This document shows, one piece after another, positions 5,761 to 13,871 of a stretch of 22,615 bases of DNA. The translations under genes were made by a program, and so were the position numbers. This DNA comes from JBGUVL01 sp964370395 (lineage in GTDB: Bacteria; Bacillota_I; Bacilli_A; Erysipelotrichales; Erysipelotrichaceae): contig CAYJIZ010000027.1 of NCBI GenBank assembly GCA_964370395.1, positions 1 through 22,615 of the forward strand, written 5' to 3'. Position 1 is the first letter of the stretch. Each line of letters starts with the position of its first letter. The notes beneath the pieces are model-generated. The model saw nothing but the letters and a program-made list of their open reading frames with translations, did no database searches and was not told the DNA's origin.

Positions 5761-6829
5761 AGATAAAAATAATAAATGGTATGTAAAGTACAAAAACAAA
5801 ACAAAAAGAGGTTTTAATAAAAAATTCGAAGCTGAACAATATGAAGCTAAACTTAAATTATCTCAATCAGTTATAGGTGATGAGATTAAACTATATACAA
5901 TTATTGATGATTATTTAGAATTAACCGAAAAAAGACTCACGCATGGCTCATACACTAAAATAAAAGGTGTATTAAATAAAACAATTAAAGTCTATGCTAA
6001 AAACAAAGACATCTCAAAAATTAATGAACTAGACTGTAGAAGTTTCAGAGAGAATATACAAAATTTAAACTACTCTACAGCTCATAAAAATTATATTTTA
6101 AATTGTTACAAAGCTTTATTTAAGCATGCAAGAATATACTATAAAGTTTCAAATAACCCAACTTATGTATTAGAGTCCTTTAAAAAAACTTTTGATGAAA
6201 AAATGAAAAATAAAAAGAAAGAATTAAATATATGGAACGAGAATGATTTCAATAAATTTATAAGCCAAATAACAAAGAATAATTATAAACATTTATTTAT
6301 ACTACTGTTCTATACAGGTATGCGTTTAGGTGAGGCTCTGGCATTGAATTGGAACGATTTCACTAATACCACTATTTCTATTAATAAATCGCTTACACGC
6401 AAAACAAATAAGGGCACATATGAAATTAAAGACACCAAAACCGTTTCTAGCATTCGTGAAATCGACTTAGGATATAACTTATCTGAGATACTTAAATTAT
6501 ATAAAGAAAGCGAAGAAAAAATTTGTGCTTTTAATAATAATTGGTTTATGTTTGGAAGAGTTACACCTCTACCTTATACTAGTATTGAAAGAGAAAAAGA
6601 AAATGCAATAAAAAAAGCGAATATTAGAAGAATACGAATACATGATTTTAGACATTCACATGCATCTAACTTAATCGCTAAAGGTGTTAATATTGTTGCT
6701 GTAAGCAAACGTTTAGGACATAGTGATATTAATATGACACTAAGCATTTACACACATTTAATGAAAGAAACAGAGGATAAAATTCTTAACTATATTGATA
6801 GTTCTTCTCAAAATCTTCTCAAGAAATAA
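5747..6829 (+). CDS. Tyrosine-family site-specific integrase
   Basis: A 360-aa recombinase of typical length. Residues 1-40 form the arm-type DNA-binding strand domain (KDKNNKWYVKYKNKTKRGF), 50-150 the core-binding helical domain, and 165-350 the catalytic domain. The full active site is visible: R193 (TGMRLGE), K231, H299 and R302 (HDFRHSH), H325 (RLGHSD) and nucleophile Y335 (SIYTHL). The gene is intact, so the element should still integrate and excise. It lies 27 bp from the right attachment core, as is usual for tRNA-specific integrases, and its last codons contain one pair of the putative arm-binding repeats. The start overlaps the xis-like gene; its own Shine-Dalgarno is weak, consistent with coupling. 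Confidence 0.95.
   Translation: MSVHKDKNNKWYVKYKNKTKRGFNKKFEAEQYEAKLKLSQSVIGDEIKLYTIIDDYLELTEKRLTHGSYTKIKGVLNKTIKVYAKNKDISKINELDCRSFRENIQNLNYSTAHKNYILNCYKALFKHARIYYKVSNNPTYVLESFKKTFDEKMKNKKKELNIWNENDFNKFISQITKNNYKHLFILLFYTGMRLGEALALNWNDFTNTTISINKSLTRKTNKGTYEIKDTKTVSSIREIDLGYNLSEILKLYKESEEKICAFNNNWFMFGRVTPLPYTSIEREKENAIKKANIRRIRIHDFRHSHASNLIAKGVNIVAVSKRLGHSDINMTLSIYTHLMKETEDKILNYIDSSSQNLLKK
6804..6824 (+). repeat. Putative integrase arm site, right end
   Basis: TTCTCAAAA (6805-6813) and TTCTCAAGA (6816-6824), again 11 bp apart, inside the last codons of int and 32 bp from the attachment core. It pairs with 3709-3729. Confidence 0.5.
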
Positions 6830-6855
6830 AAAAGCCCTTTTAATAAGGGCTAATT
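6829..6855. terminator. Bidirectional terminator: int (plus) and tRNA-Glu (minus)
   Basis: Stem AGCCCTT/AAGGGCT with a short T/A loop. On the plus strand it is followed by a short T-rich stretch, on the minus strand by six T. It belongs to the element and replaces the tRNA terminator now found at 3551-3577. Confidence 0.7.
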
Positions 6856-6856
6856 C

Positions 6857-6882
6857 TTTTATTGGTGACGCGTACGGGATTC
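6857..6882. repeat. attR: right 26 bp direct repeat in the tRNA-Glu 3' end
   Basis: The second copy of the 3582-3607 repeat. It covers the last 20 nt of the intact tRNA-Glu gene plus 6 bp beyond CCA, so integration rebuilt a complete tRNA. Confidence 0.92.
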
Positions 6883-6939
6883 GAACCCGTGAATGCCGCC
6901 GTGAAAGGGCGGTGTGTTAAGCCGCTTCACCAACGCGCC
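6863..6939 (-). tRNA. tRNA-Glu (anticodon UUC), integration site
   Basis: A 77-nt tRNA with encoded CCA. Acceptor stem GGCGCGT/ACGCGTC (one G-U), anticodon stem CCGCC/GGCGG with loop CTTTCAC giving TTC (Glu), T-loop GGTTCGAATCC. Its 3' 20 nt are duplicated at 3588-3607 as the far end of the integrated element. Confidence 0.97.
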
Positions 6940-6950
6940 ACTTGCGGCTT

Positions 6951-7001
6951 GTACTCAGCGAGTACATTGATAATATTACCAAAGTAGAAAACCAAAGTCA
7001 A
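6951..7001 (-). promoter_or_regulatory. Promoter of tRNA-Glu with start-site palindrome
   Basis: Minus strand: -35 TTGACT (6996-7001), 17-nt spacer, -10 TAATAT (6973-6978). Transcription would begin at about 6966, at the edge of a GTACTC-agc-GAGTAC hairpin (6951-6965) located in the 5' leader that is trimmed off the tRNA. Confidence 0.7.
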
Positions 7002-7064
7002 CAAAAAACACAAAAAAAATAAAAAAAGTTTTTCTAATGCTCTCACACATTTTCAAAATCTTCA

Positions 7065-7090
7065 AAAAAGCCTTAAAAATAAGGCTTTTT
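7065..7090. terminator. Bidirectional terminator upstream of tRNA-Glu
   Basis: An 11 bp perfect stem AAAAAGCCTTA/TAAGGCTTTTT with a 4-nt loop and T-runs on both strands. It insulates tRNA-Glu from arg operon read-through. Confidence 0.8.
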
Positions 7091-7183
7091 GCATATTTTC
7101 AAGGAGTTAAAATATTTCGTGTTTTTTCCATTTTCAAAGTTGCAATTCTCATAATTTGTCACTTTCTTACAATTTATACCAAC

Positions 7184-7217
7184 AAAAAAAACATCCTAAG
7201 TTTTCACTTAGAATGTT
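7184..7217 (-). terminator. Terminator of the arg operon
   Basis: On the minus strand: AACATTCTAAG, a 6-nt loop, CTTAGGATGTT (11 pairs, one G-U), then T7. It starts 6 bp after the argF stop codon. Confidence 0.88.
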
Positions 7218-7223
7218 TCATCC

Positions 7224-8129
7224 TTATCCTAACAATTTCACAAGAACCGCTTTTTGCGCATGCAAACGATTTTCTGCTTCATCAAAAATTTCATCAGCGT
7301 GTGCTTCAAACACTTCATTTGTGATCTCTTCCTCACGATGAGCAGGCAAACAATGCAACACCATAGCATCCGCTTTTGCGAAACTCATAATCTCAGCATT
7401 CACTTGGTACACATTCTCAAATGCTTTCTTTCGTTGTTCCGCTTGTGCTTCGTCTCCCATACTCGCCCATACATCTGTCACAACAATATCTGCCTCTTTG
7501 GCAGCTTCTTTTGGATCATGGCACAAAACAAAATCGGCACTCTTGCTTGCTTCTTCGATAATTTTCGCATCTGGTTCATATCCTGCAGGCGTTGCAACAC
7601 TAATTTTCATTCCCGCTTTTAACGCACCTACAATATAAGAATTACACATATTGTTTCCATCACCGATATAACACATCTTTAATCCTTCTAACTTCCCTTT
7701 GTATTCACGAATGGTCATAAGGTCCGCTAAAATCTGACAAGGATGCGCATAATCCGTTAATCCATTAATGATTGGGATACTTCCATACGTTGCCAAATCT
7801 TCCACATCTTTTTGCGCAAACGTACGAATCATAATCCCATCCAAGTAACGAGATAACACTCTCGCTGTATCTTGGATTGGTTCTCCTCTTCCAATTTGCA
7901 TATCATTCGCATTTAGAAACAAAGGATACCCACCTAGTTGTTGCATCCCTACTTCAAAGGAAACACGTGTACGTGTACTGGCTTTTTGAAAGATTAACCC
8001 CAACGTCTTATTTTTTAAATACGGTGTGAAAATACCTTGTTTCACTTCTGCTTTTAACGTATCTGCCAAATCTAAAATCCCAATTAATTCTTCTTTGCTC
8101 AACATGGCAATACTTAATAAATGTTCCAT
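7224..8129 (-). CDS. argF: Ornithine carbamoyltransferase
   Basis: Makes citrulline from ornithine and carbamoyl phosphate (arginine pathway, cytosol). The 301-aa product has the carbamoyl-phosphate motif STRTR (51-55), HPCQ (129-132), the ornithine-binding DVWASMG motif and catalytic HCLPAHR near the C-terminus. I place the start at 8129 (MEHLLS) rather than at the longer frame from 8144: that ATG has GGGAGG 7 nt upstream, and its A is shared with the argD stop codon (TAATG). It is the last gene of the operon. Biosynthetic rather than catabolic (arcB) function is inferred from the arg gene context. Confidence 0.95.
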   Translation of the reverse strand: MEHLLSIAMLSKEELIGILDLADTLKAEVKQGIFTPYLKNKTLGLIFQKASTRTRVSFEVGMQQLGGYPLFLNANDMQIGRGEPIQDTARVLSRYLDGIMIRTFAQKDVEDLATYGSIPIINGLTDYAHPCQILADLMTIREYKGKLEGLKMCYIGDGNNMCNSYIVGALKAGMKISVATPAGYEPDAKIIEEASKSADFVLCHDPKEAAKEADIVVTDVWASMGDEAQAEQRKKAFENVYQVNAEIMSFAKADAMVLHCLPAHREEEITNEVFEAHADEIFDEAENRLHAQKAVLVKLLG

Positions 8130-9310
8130 TACGCTACCTCCCATGATTGTAACACTTCTTCTAAAATCGATAATCCTTCTTCGATTTCTTCCTCACTCAT
8201 CACAAGTGGTGGAAGCAAACGCAAATTATCTTTTGCGGTTAGAAAGATTGCCCCTTTACGAATGCACGCATTCACAAGCTCCTTACTGTTAACTCCATCC
8301 AGTTCAACACCAAGCATCATTCCTAATCCATTTACTTTTTTCACGTGCGCCATTTTCTCAATGCGCGCTTTCATCATTTCCCCTTTTTTGGCGATTGACT
8401 TTAAAAATGCATCATCTAATGTATCAAGCACAACATTGGCACCTGCACAACAGATTGGATTTCCTCCAAATGTTGTTCCATGATCACCATATTGTAATAC
8501 TTCTTCTACTTTACTATTCATCAAAACCGCACCGATTGGTAATCCATTCCCTAATCCTTTGGCACTTGTCACAATATCAGGATGAATACCGTATTGTTCA
8601 TAAGCAAACAAACTTCCACATCTACCCATTCCCGTCTGTACTTCATCGACGATTAATAAAATGTCATTCTCATCACAAATCGTTTGTATCGCTTGTACAA
8701 AATCCTTGTTTAGGGCAATAACGCCCCCTTCACCTTGCACCATTTCAATCATAATGGCTGCTGTACGCTTATTCACACTTGCCTTAAGTGCTTCTATTTG
8801 ATTGGCTGGCACATGTTGAAATCCTTCTAGAAAAGGCCCAAAGTGTTGATGAAACACTTCTTGCCCTGTCGCGCTTAGCGTGGCAATGGTACGTCCATGA
8901 AACGAGTTTTCTAAAGTGATGATTTCATCTCTTTCTTCTGCGTATTTCGTATTGGCATACTTTCTTGCTACTTTGATTGCTCCTTCGTTTGCTTCCGCTC
9001 CTGAATTCGCAAAAAACACCTTTTTCATCTTACTCATAAAACATAATTTTTTCGCTACTTGTAACATTGGTTCACTGTAATACAAATTAGATACATGCGC
9101 TAAACAAGCTGCTTGCTTGCTAATTGCTTCCACCCAAGCACTTGCGTTATGCCCTAATGCACATACCCCAATTCCACTTGTAAAATCCAAATAACGATTG
9201 TTCGCATCATCGAATAAGTAACAACCTTCCCCTTTTTCGATGCATATATGATACCTAGCATACGTATGTGCGACATACGTATCGTCGATTATTTTAAACG
9301 CTCTCATCAT
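8129..9310 (-). CDS. argD: Acetylornithine aminotransferase
   Basis: A PLP-dependent class III aminotransferase (393 aa) converting N-acetylglutamate semialdehyde plus glutamate to N-acetylornithine. Visible landmarks: the phosphate-binding SGAEANEGA (103-111), FHGRT (137-141), the cofactor aspartate in VDEVQTGMGR (D222), and the Schiff-base lysine K251 in SAKGLGNGLPIG. Two adjacent ATG codons are possible: the first overlaps the argB stop (ATGA) but leaves only 2 nt after GGAG; the second (9307) has 5 nt and may be the real start. Tightly packed between argB and argF, so translationally coupled. Confidence 0.95.
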   Translation of the reverse strand: MMRAFKIIDDTYVAHTYARYHICIEKGEGCYLFDDANNRYLDFTSGIGVCALGHNASAWVEAISKQAACLAHVSNLYYSEPMLQVAKKLCFMSKMKKVFFANSGAEANEGAIKVARKYANTKYAEERDEIITLENSFHGRTIATLSATGQEVFHQHFGPFLEGFQHVPANQIEALKASVNKRTAAIMIEMVQGEGGVIALNKDFVQAIQTICDENDILLIVDEVQTGMGRCGSLFAYEQYGIHPDIVTSAKGLGNGLPIGAVLMNSKVEEVLQYGDHGTTFGGNPICCAGANVVLDTLDDAFLKSIAKKGEMMKARIEKMAHVKKVNGLGMMLGVELDGVNSKELVNACIRKGAIFLTAKDNLRLLPPLVMSEEEIEEGLSILEEVLQSWEVA

Positions 9311-10176
9311 TTCTCCTTTACGATTAACGTTCCTACACCTTCATCTGATAATATTTCAATCAACAAAGAATGAGGAACCCTTCCATCGATAATACATGTT
9401 TTATGCACGCCTTGCATTAATGCCTTAATGCAACAATCTACTTTTGGAATCATCCCTTTGGCAATGACACCCTCTTCCTTCAATTGCTCCACTTGTGCAA
9501 TCGTTAACTGCGGTAGTAAACTGTCTTCCTCTTCAGGATCTTCTAATACCCCTGGAATATTACTCACAAGAATCATATTTTCCGCATTTAACTTACCAGC
9601 AATCGCCGCTGCTGCCAAATCTGCATTAATATTATAGGCATGACTATGTTCGTCTCCACCAACACTAGCAATCACGGGAATGTAACCATGTTCTAACATA
9701 TCCAAGATCACTTGTTCATTGATGTGCGTAATTTCTCCTACGTATCCTAAGTCCTTGTCTCCTTCGTATTTTTTCGCTTCGATCAAATTGGCATCCAAAC
9801 CACAAATACCAATTGCTTTTGATCCCGCTTTGGATACCAAAGACACCAATTCCTTGTTCATTTGACCAGCTAATACCATCTGTACCACATCCATCGTTTC
9901 CTCATCGGTATAACGTAATCCATCTACAAATGTCGCTGTTTTATTCATCTTTGTAAGCATCGCGTCAATGTTAGGACCTCCGCCATGTACTAAGACAACC
10001 TTTACCCCGATTTCCGACAACAACACAACATCGTTAATCACATTGCGTTTTAAATCCTCATTCAACATTGCATTTCCACCATACTTGATGACGATAATTT
10101 TATTATTGTACTTTTGAATATATGGTAACGCCCTTGATAATATCGTTGCCTTTTCTACTGCATTTTTCATCCTCAT
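9307..10176 (-). CDS. argB: Acetylglutamate kinase
   Basis: Phosphorylates N-acetylglutamate with ATP. The 289-aa amino-acid-kinase fold protein shows KYGGNAM (31-37), HGGGP (64-68), the acetylglutamate-binding NINAD (182-186) and the GMIPK lysine motif (241-245). About 25 residues precede the first strand. Arginine-feedback-sensitive enzymes carry such an N-terminal helix, and the presence of argJ (cyclic pathway) fits arginine inhibition at this step; both are inference. The start has AAAGGGG just upstream; a second ATG six bases later is a possible alternative. It lies 12 bp from argJ and overlaps argD. Confidence 0.95.
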   Translation of the reverse strand: MRMKNAVEKATILSRALPYIQKYNNKIIVIKYGGNAMLNEDLKRNVINDVVLLSEIGVKVVLVHGGGPNIDAMLTKMNKTATFVDGLRYTDEETMDVVQMVLAGQMNKELVSLVSKAGSKAIGICGLDANLIEAKKYEGDKDLGYVGEITHINEQVILDMLEHGYIPVIASVGGDEHSHAYNINADLAAAAIAGKLNAENMILVSNIPGVLEDPEEEDSLLPQLTIAQVEQLKEEGVIAKGMIPKVDCCIKALMQGVHKTCIIDGRVPHSLLIEILSDEGVGTLIVKEK

Positions 10177-10188
10177 TCACCCCTTTGC

Positions 10189-11424
10189 TTACGTTCGATA
10201 ATCACCATTTATCTTTACATAATCATACGTTAAATCACATCCCCATGCGGTTGCATCAAACGTACCATCTTTTAAATCCACGATGATTTCGACTTCACTT
10301 TCTTTTAAAATTGACAATGCTTTCGCTTCATCAATACCACTGTCACTGCCATCATTTACACCACGTCCATTTTTGCACACTTGCAAACTTCCCTTGACGC
10401 TCGCTAATGTCACATCGATTTGTTCAACTTCATATTGTGCATCTGCATACCCTATCGCACATAAAATTCGTCCCCAGTTCGCATCGTTTCCAAACATCGC
10501 ACTCTTAAACAAAGAGGAACAAATAATTGATTTCGCAACTTGTTTCGCATCTTTTACACTTCTGGCATGCAACACTTTACAAGTTAATAGTTTGGTTGCT
10601 CCTTCGCCATCGTGAGCTAGCATTTTAGACAATGCTTCACAAACCAAATACACAGCTTGTTTCAACACTTGGTAGTCTTCGTTCTCACTTGTTATCATTG
10701 TATTCTCTGCCATACCATTGCACATAATACTTAGCATATCATTCGTAGAAGTATCCCCATCTACACTTACCATGTTGAATGTATCATCTCCCACTTCTTT
10801 GATTAATTTCTTTAATAAAGTTGGTTCAATCGCCACATCACTCGTAATAAACGCCAACATTGTCGCCATATTAGGGTGAATCATTCCACTTCCCTTTGCA
10901 ACTCCACCAACGTGACACACCTTACCATTCAGTGTAAATGACAACGCGTATTGCTTTTGGTACGTATCTGTAGTCATCATCCCACTAACGCAATCAAAGC
11001 TACCGTTTTCATTTAATCCTGCTACTAACGCATCCATATGATCCACAATCGGTGCCAATGGCAAAGGTTGTCCAATCACTCCAGTAGAAGCGATAATAAT
11101 ATCGTTTTCATCGCAACCAAGCGACGCCGCACAACAAGCACTCATCGCATTGGCAATGTCTTCTCCATCAAGATTACACGTATTCGCATTCCCGCTATTC
11201 ACAAGCACCACTTTCGCATAACCATCTTCAATGTGTTGTTTGGTGATCGCAATCGGCGCTCCTTTTACTTTGTTTTGTGTATAAATCGCCGCTGCACTAC
11301 ACATCGTTTCACTAACAATCAACGAAAGATCTTTTTTACTTTTATTTTTACGTATGCCACAATGCACGCCATTGGCTAAAAATCCCTTTGGTGCACATAC
11401 ACCTTTGTCTACTTTTTGGTACAT
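10189..11424 (-). CDS. argJ: Glutamate N-acetyltransferase (ornithine acetyltransferase)
   Basis: The 411-aa proenzyme moves acetyl from N-acetylornithine to glutamate, closing the acetyl cycle; some members also use acetyl-CoA. The autocleavage site is intact: KGSGMIHPNMATML at 177-190, with self-cleavage expected between A187 and T188, the new N-terminal threonine being the nucleophile. The C-terminal catalytic asparagine-rich region and GNDANWGRI are also present. No argA or argE is in the operon, consistent with the cyclic pathway. The ATG is preceded by AAAGGGG with 5-nt spacing. Whether it is bifunctional cannot be decided from sequence. Confidence 0.95.
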   Translation of the reverse strand: MYQKVDKGVCAPKGFLANGVHCGIRKNKSKKDLSLIVSETMCSAAAIYTQNKVKGAPIAITKQHIEDGYAKVVLVNSGNANTCNLDGEDIANAMSACCAASLGCDENDIIIASTGVIGQPLPLAPIVDHMDALVAGLNENGSFDCVSGMMTTDTYQKQYALSFTLNGKVCHVGGVAKGSGMIHPNMATMLAFITSDVAIEPTLLKKLIKEVGDDTFNMVSVDGDTSTNDMLSIMCNGMAENTMITSENEDYQVLKQAVYLVCEALSKMLAHDGEGATKLLTCKVLHARSVKDAKQVAKSIICSSLFKSAMFGNDANWGRILCAIGYADAQYEVEQIDVTLASVKGSLQVCKNGRGVNDGSDSGIDEAKALSILKESEVEIIVDLKDGTFDATAWGCDLTYDYVKINGDYRT

Positions 11425-11436
11425 ACATTCCCCTTT

Positions 11437-12477
11437 CTAAAACGATGGAGCAATCATTCGCAAACCGCTGTCCTCTTCTAATCCATACATGATGTTCATG
11501 TTTTGAATGGCTTGGCCTGCCGCTCCTTTTACCATATTATCAATCGCACTTACCACGATTAACGTATTGCTTCTTGTATCAAGATGCAATGAGATATCGC
11601 AATAATTACTGTACTTAACAAACTTCAAATCACTGCATTGCCCAAGTGGCAATACTCTCACAAATGGTTCATCTGCATATGCTTGCACATACCACTCGTG
11701 TATTTTTTCTACACTTACCACTTCTTTTAATGGCAAGTAAATCGTCGAAATAATCCCACGGTTAATCGGCAACAAATGTGGCACAAACGTAACAAGCACT
11801 TGTTTGTTTGCGACTGCACTTAACATTTGTTCAATCTCCGGAGTATGACGATGTTCTGCCACCTTATAAGGTGCAAACGCTTCATTCGCACGAGGAAAGT
11901 GCGTGTTTTCTTTTGGCTCTTTTCCCGCTCCTGTGGTACCTGATTTCGCATCAATAATAATATGTTCACTATTTGCAATCTCTTTGGTAATAATCGGATA
12001 CATCGCTAATGCAATCGAGGTTGGATAACAACCTGGATTCCCCACAATCATTGCATCCTTAATTTGTTGTCTATTGATTTCACTCAATCCATACACACTT
12101 TGTTCATGAAGCGCTTTTTCCTTATAAGTTAAGTGATACCACTGCTCATAGTCCGCTTCCTTAACCAAACGGAAGTCAGCACCTAAGTCAATAAATCGTT
12201 TGTTTGCTTCATTACACTTTTTCGCAAGTGGTTCACTCACACCATGAGGAAGCGATGCAAATACCAAATCACTTTTTTTAATCACATCGTCTTCGCTTTC
12301 AAATACCGTATCACATATCGTATACAAGCCAGGATATAACTGGCTAATTGGTTGTCCTATATAACTTCTCGCATTGATCCCTACAAGTTGTACATAAGGA
12401 TGATGCAACAACAAGCGTACTAGTTCTGCTCCACCATATCCACTTGCACCGATAATACCTACTTTTATCTTGTCCAT
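11437..12477 (-). CDS. argC: N-acetyl-gamma-glutamyl-phosphate reductase
   Basis: NADPH-dependent reduction of acetylglutamyl phosphate to the semialdehyde. The 346-aa product has the dinucleotide motif GIIGASGYGGAEL (8-19) and the catalytic cysteine C150 in VGNPGCYPTS, plus the conserved region ending HTPEIEQ with its catalytic histidine. The length is that of the common bacterial type 1 enzyme. The gene begins the base after the argH stop codon, and its Shine-Dalgarno (AAGGAG) lies within the last argH codons. Confidence 0.95.
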   Translation of the reverse strand: MDKIKVGIIGASGYGGAELVRLLLHHPYVQLVGINARSYIGQPISQLYPGLYTICDTVFESEDDVIKKSDLVFASLPHGVSEPLAKKCNEANKRFIDLGADFRLVKEADYEQWYHLTYKEKALHEQSVYGLSEINRQQIKDAMIVGNPGCYPTSIALAMYPIITKEIANSEHIIIDAKSGTTGAGKEPKENTHFPRANEAFAPYKVAEHRHTPEIEQMLSAVANKQVLVTFVPHLLPINRGIISTIYLPLKEVVSVEKIHEWYVQAYADEPFVRVLPLGQCSDLKFVKYSNYCDISLHLDTRSNTLIVVSAIDNMVKGAAGQAIQNMNIMYGLEEDSGLRMIAPSF

Positions 12478-13857
12478 CTAATGCATCTCCTTTAGTTTTT
12501 GTAGTGTTTTCGCAATGTGTGCTTGTACTGTTGTTGGGGCAGGGCCACCGACAACACAACGATTGTTCACACATGTTTCAAGTGAAATCGCATCATAGAT
12601 ATCATCTTCAAACACATCACTTGCTGCTTTGTATTCTTCCATATCGAGTGTTTCTAAAACTTTTCCTTTTTGTATCGCATAATTGACTAATTTACCAATC
12701 ACACCATACGCATCACGAAATGGCATTCCTTTTTTGGTTAGATAATCTGCACAATCTGTCGCATTAATAAATCCTTTTGCTGCTGCATTACGCATATTTT
12801 CTTCTAGCACACTACACGTTTTCAACATTGGAATAATGGTTGTTAAACAAACCTTGATGGTCGCAAAACTATCAAACAACAACTCTTTGTCTTCTTGCAT
12901 ATCTTTATTGTAAGCAAGCGATAGTCCTTTCATCATCACAAGCAAGGCTTGTAAGTTACCAAACACACGTCCACTTTTTCCACGTATTAATTCGCATACA
13001 TCAGGATTTTTCTTTTGTGGCATAATGCTAGAACCAGTCGCAAACGCATCATCTAATTCAATAAACTTGAATTCCCAACTGCTCCATAACACCACTTCTT
13101 CACTCAAACGAGAAAGGTGCATCATCACAATACTTAGTGCACTTGCCATCTCAATCGCAAAATCGCGATCGCTCACACCATCTAAGCTATTGTTGGATAC
13201 TTCATCAAATCCCAATAATTGTTTTACGTACTCACGATCAATCGGATACGTTGTTGTCGCCAATGCTCCACTTCCTAGAGGCAACACATTACAACGTGTT
13301 ATCGCATCTTGCAAACGCGAGATATCACGTAAGAACATTTCACTATATGCCATCAAATGATGGGCAAAGGTAATTGGTTGTGCTCTTTGTAAATGCGTAT
13401 ACCCAGGCATAATCGTATGCGTATGTTCGCTCGCCTTATGGCATAACACTTCAATAAATTGTTGAAGCAACCCGATGATTTCTTCACATGTATCCATCGC
13501 ATACATTCTAAAATCAAGAGCTACTTGGTCATTTCTACTTCTTGCCGTATGCAATCGTTTCCCCGCATCACCACAACGTTTGGTTAACTCCGCTTCAATA
13601 AACATATGAATGTCTTCTGCTTTGTCATCAATTTCTAACACTTGATTTTCAATGTCTTCTTGAATCGCCAACAACGTCGCAATGATGATATCTTTATCAC
13701 TACTAGGGATGATTTCCATTTTCGCCAACATCGTAACATGTGCAATACTTCCCTTAATATCATGCGCATACATGCATTGGTCTACCGCGATAGAGGAATT
13801 AAAATCATTTAATCGCTCATCCACTTCTTTATTAAATCTTGCATCCCATAGTTTCAT
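12478..13857 (-). CDS. argH: Argininosuccinate lyase
   Basis: Splits argininosuccinate to arginine and fumarate, the last pathway step. The 459-aa member of the fumarase/aspartase superfamily has the three conserved regions: TARSRNDQ (104-111), GYTHLQRAQP (152-161, with H155) and the signature GSSIMPQKKNP (275-285, with the catalytic serine loop). It is full length. The start is preceded by AAGGGG, 14 bp after argG, so argG and argH are clearly co-transcribed. Confidence 0.96.
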   Translation of the reverse strand: MKLWDARFNKEVDERLNDFNSSIAVDQCMYAHDIKGSIAHVTMLAKMEIIPSSDKDIIIATLLAIQEDIENQVLEIDDKAEDIHMFIEAELTKRCGDAGKRLHTARSRNDQVALDFRMYAMDTCEEIIGLLQQFIEVLCHKASEHTHTIMPGYTHLQRAQPITFAHHLMAYSEMFLRDISRLQDAITRCNVLPLGSGALATTTYPIDREYVKQLLGFDEVSNNSLDGVSDRDFAIEMASALSIVMMHLSRLSEEVVLWSSWEFKFIELDDAFATGSSIMPQKKNPDVCELIRGKSGRVFGNLQALLVMMKGLSLAYNKDMQEDKELLFDSFATIKVCLTTIIPMLKTCSVLEENMRNAAAKGFINATDCADYLTKKGMPFRDAYGVIGKLVNYAIQKGKVLETLDMEEYKAASDVFEDDIYDAISLETCVNNRCVVGGPAPTTVQAHIAKTLQKLKEMH

Positions 13858-13871
13858 ATCGTTACCCCTTT

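Larger units (their letters stand above)
3582..6882. mobile_element. 3.3 kb integrative element in tRNA-Glu (rep-xis-int type)
   Basis: Bounded by identical 26 bp direct repeats that include the last 20 nt of the tRNA-Glu gene. Inside, all genes are on the plus strand: ribbon-helix-helix regulator, 38-aa peptide, HUH Rep, excisionase-like protein, tyrosine integrase. The last three overlap or abut. The element is far more AT-rich than the arg operon next to it, which points to transfer. The order rep-xis-int beside a tRNA att site matches the replication/integration core of actinomycete AICEs (pSAM2 type) and of Tn916-like modules. No relaxase distinct from Rep, no FtsK/TraB-type translocase and no virion genes are present. 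It may be mobilised in trans, be a satellite, or transfer by using Rep as a relaxase. Confidence 0.85.

Noticed and set aside
7037..7341. Overlapping plus-strand frames between tRNA-Glu and argF
   Set aside because: They cover two terminators and the antisense of argF, with no ribosome site or recognisable product.
12344..12574. 76-aa minus-strand frame at the argH/argC junction
   Set aside because: It overlaps both genes in another frame; a shadow of argC and argH.
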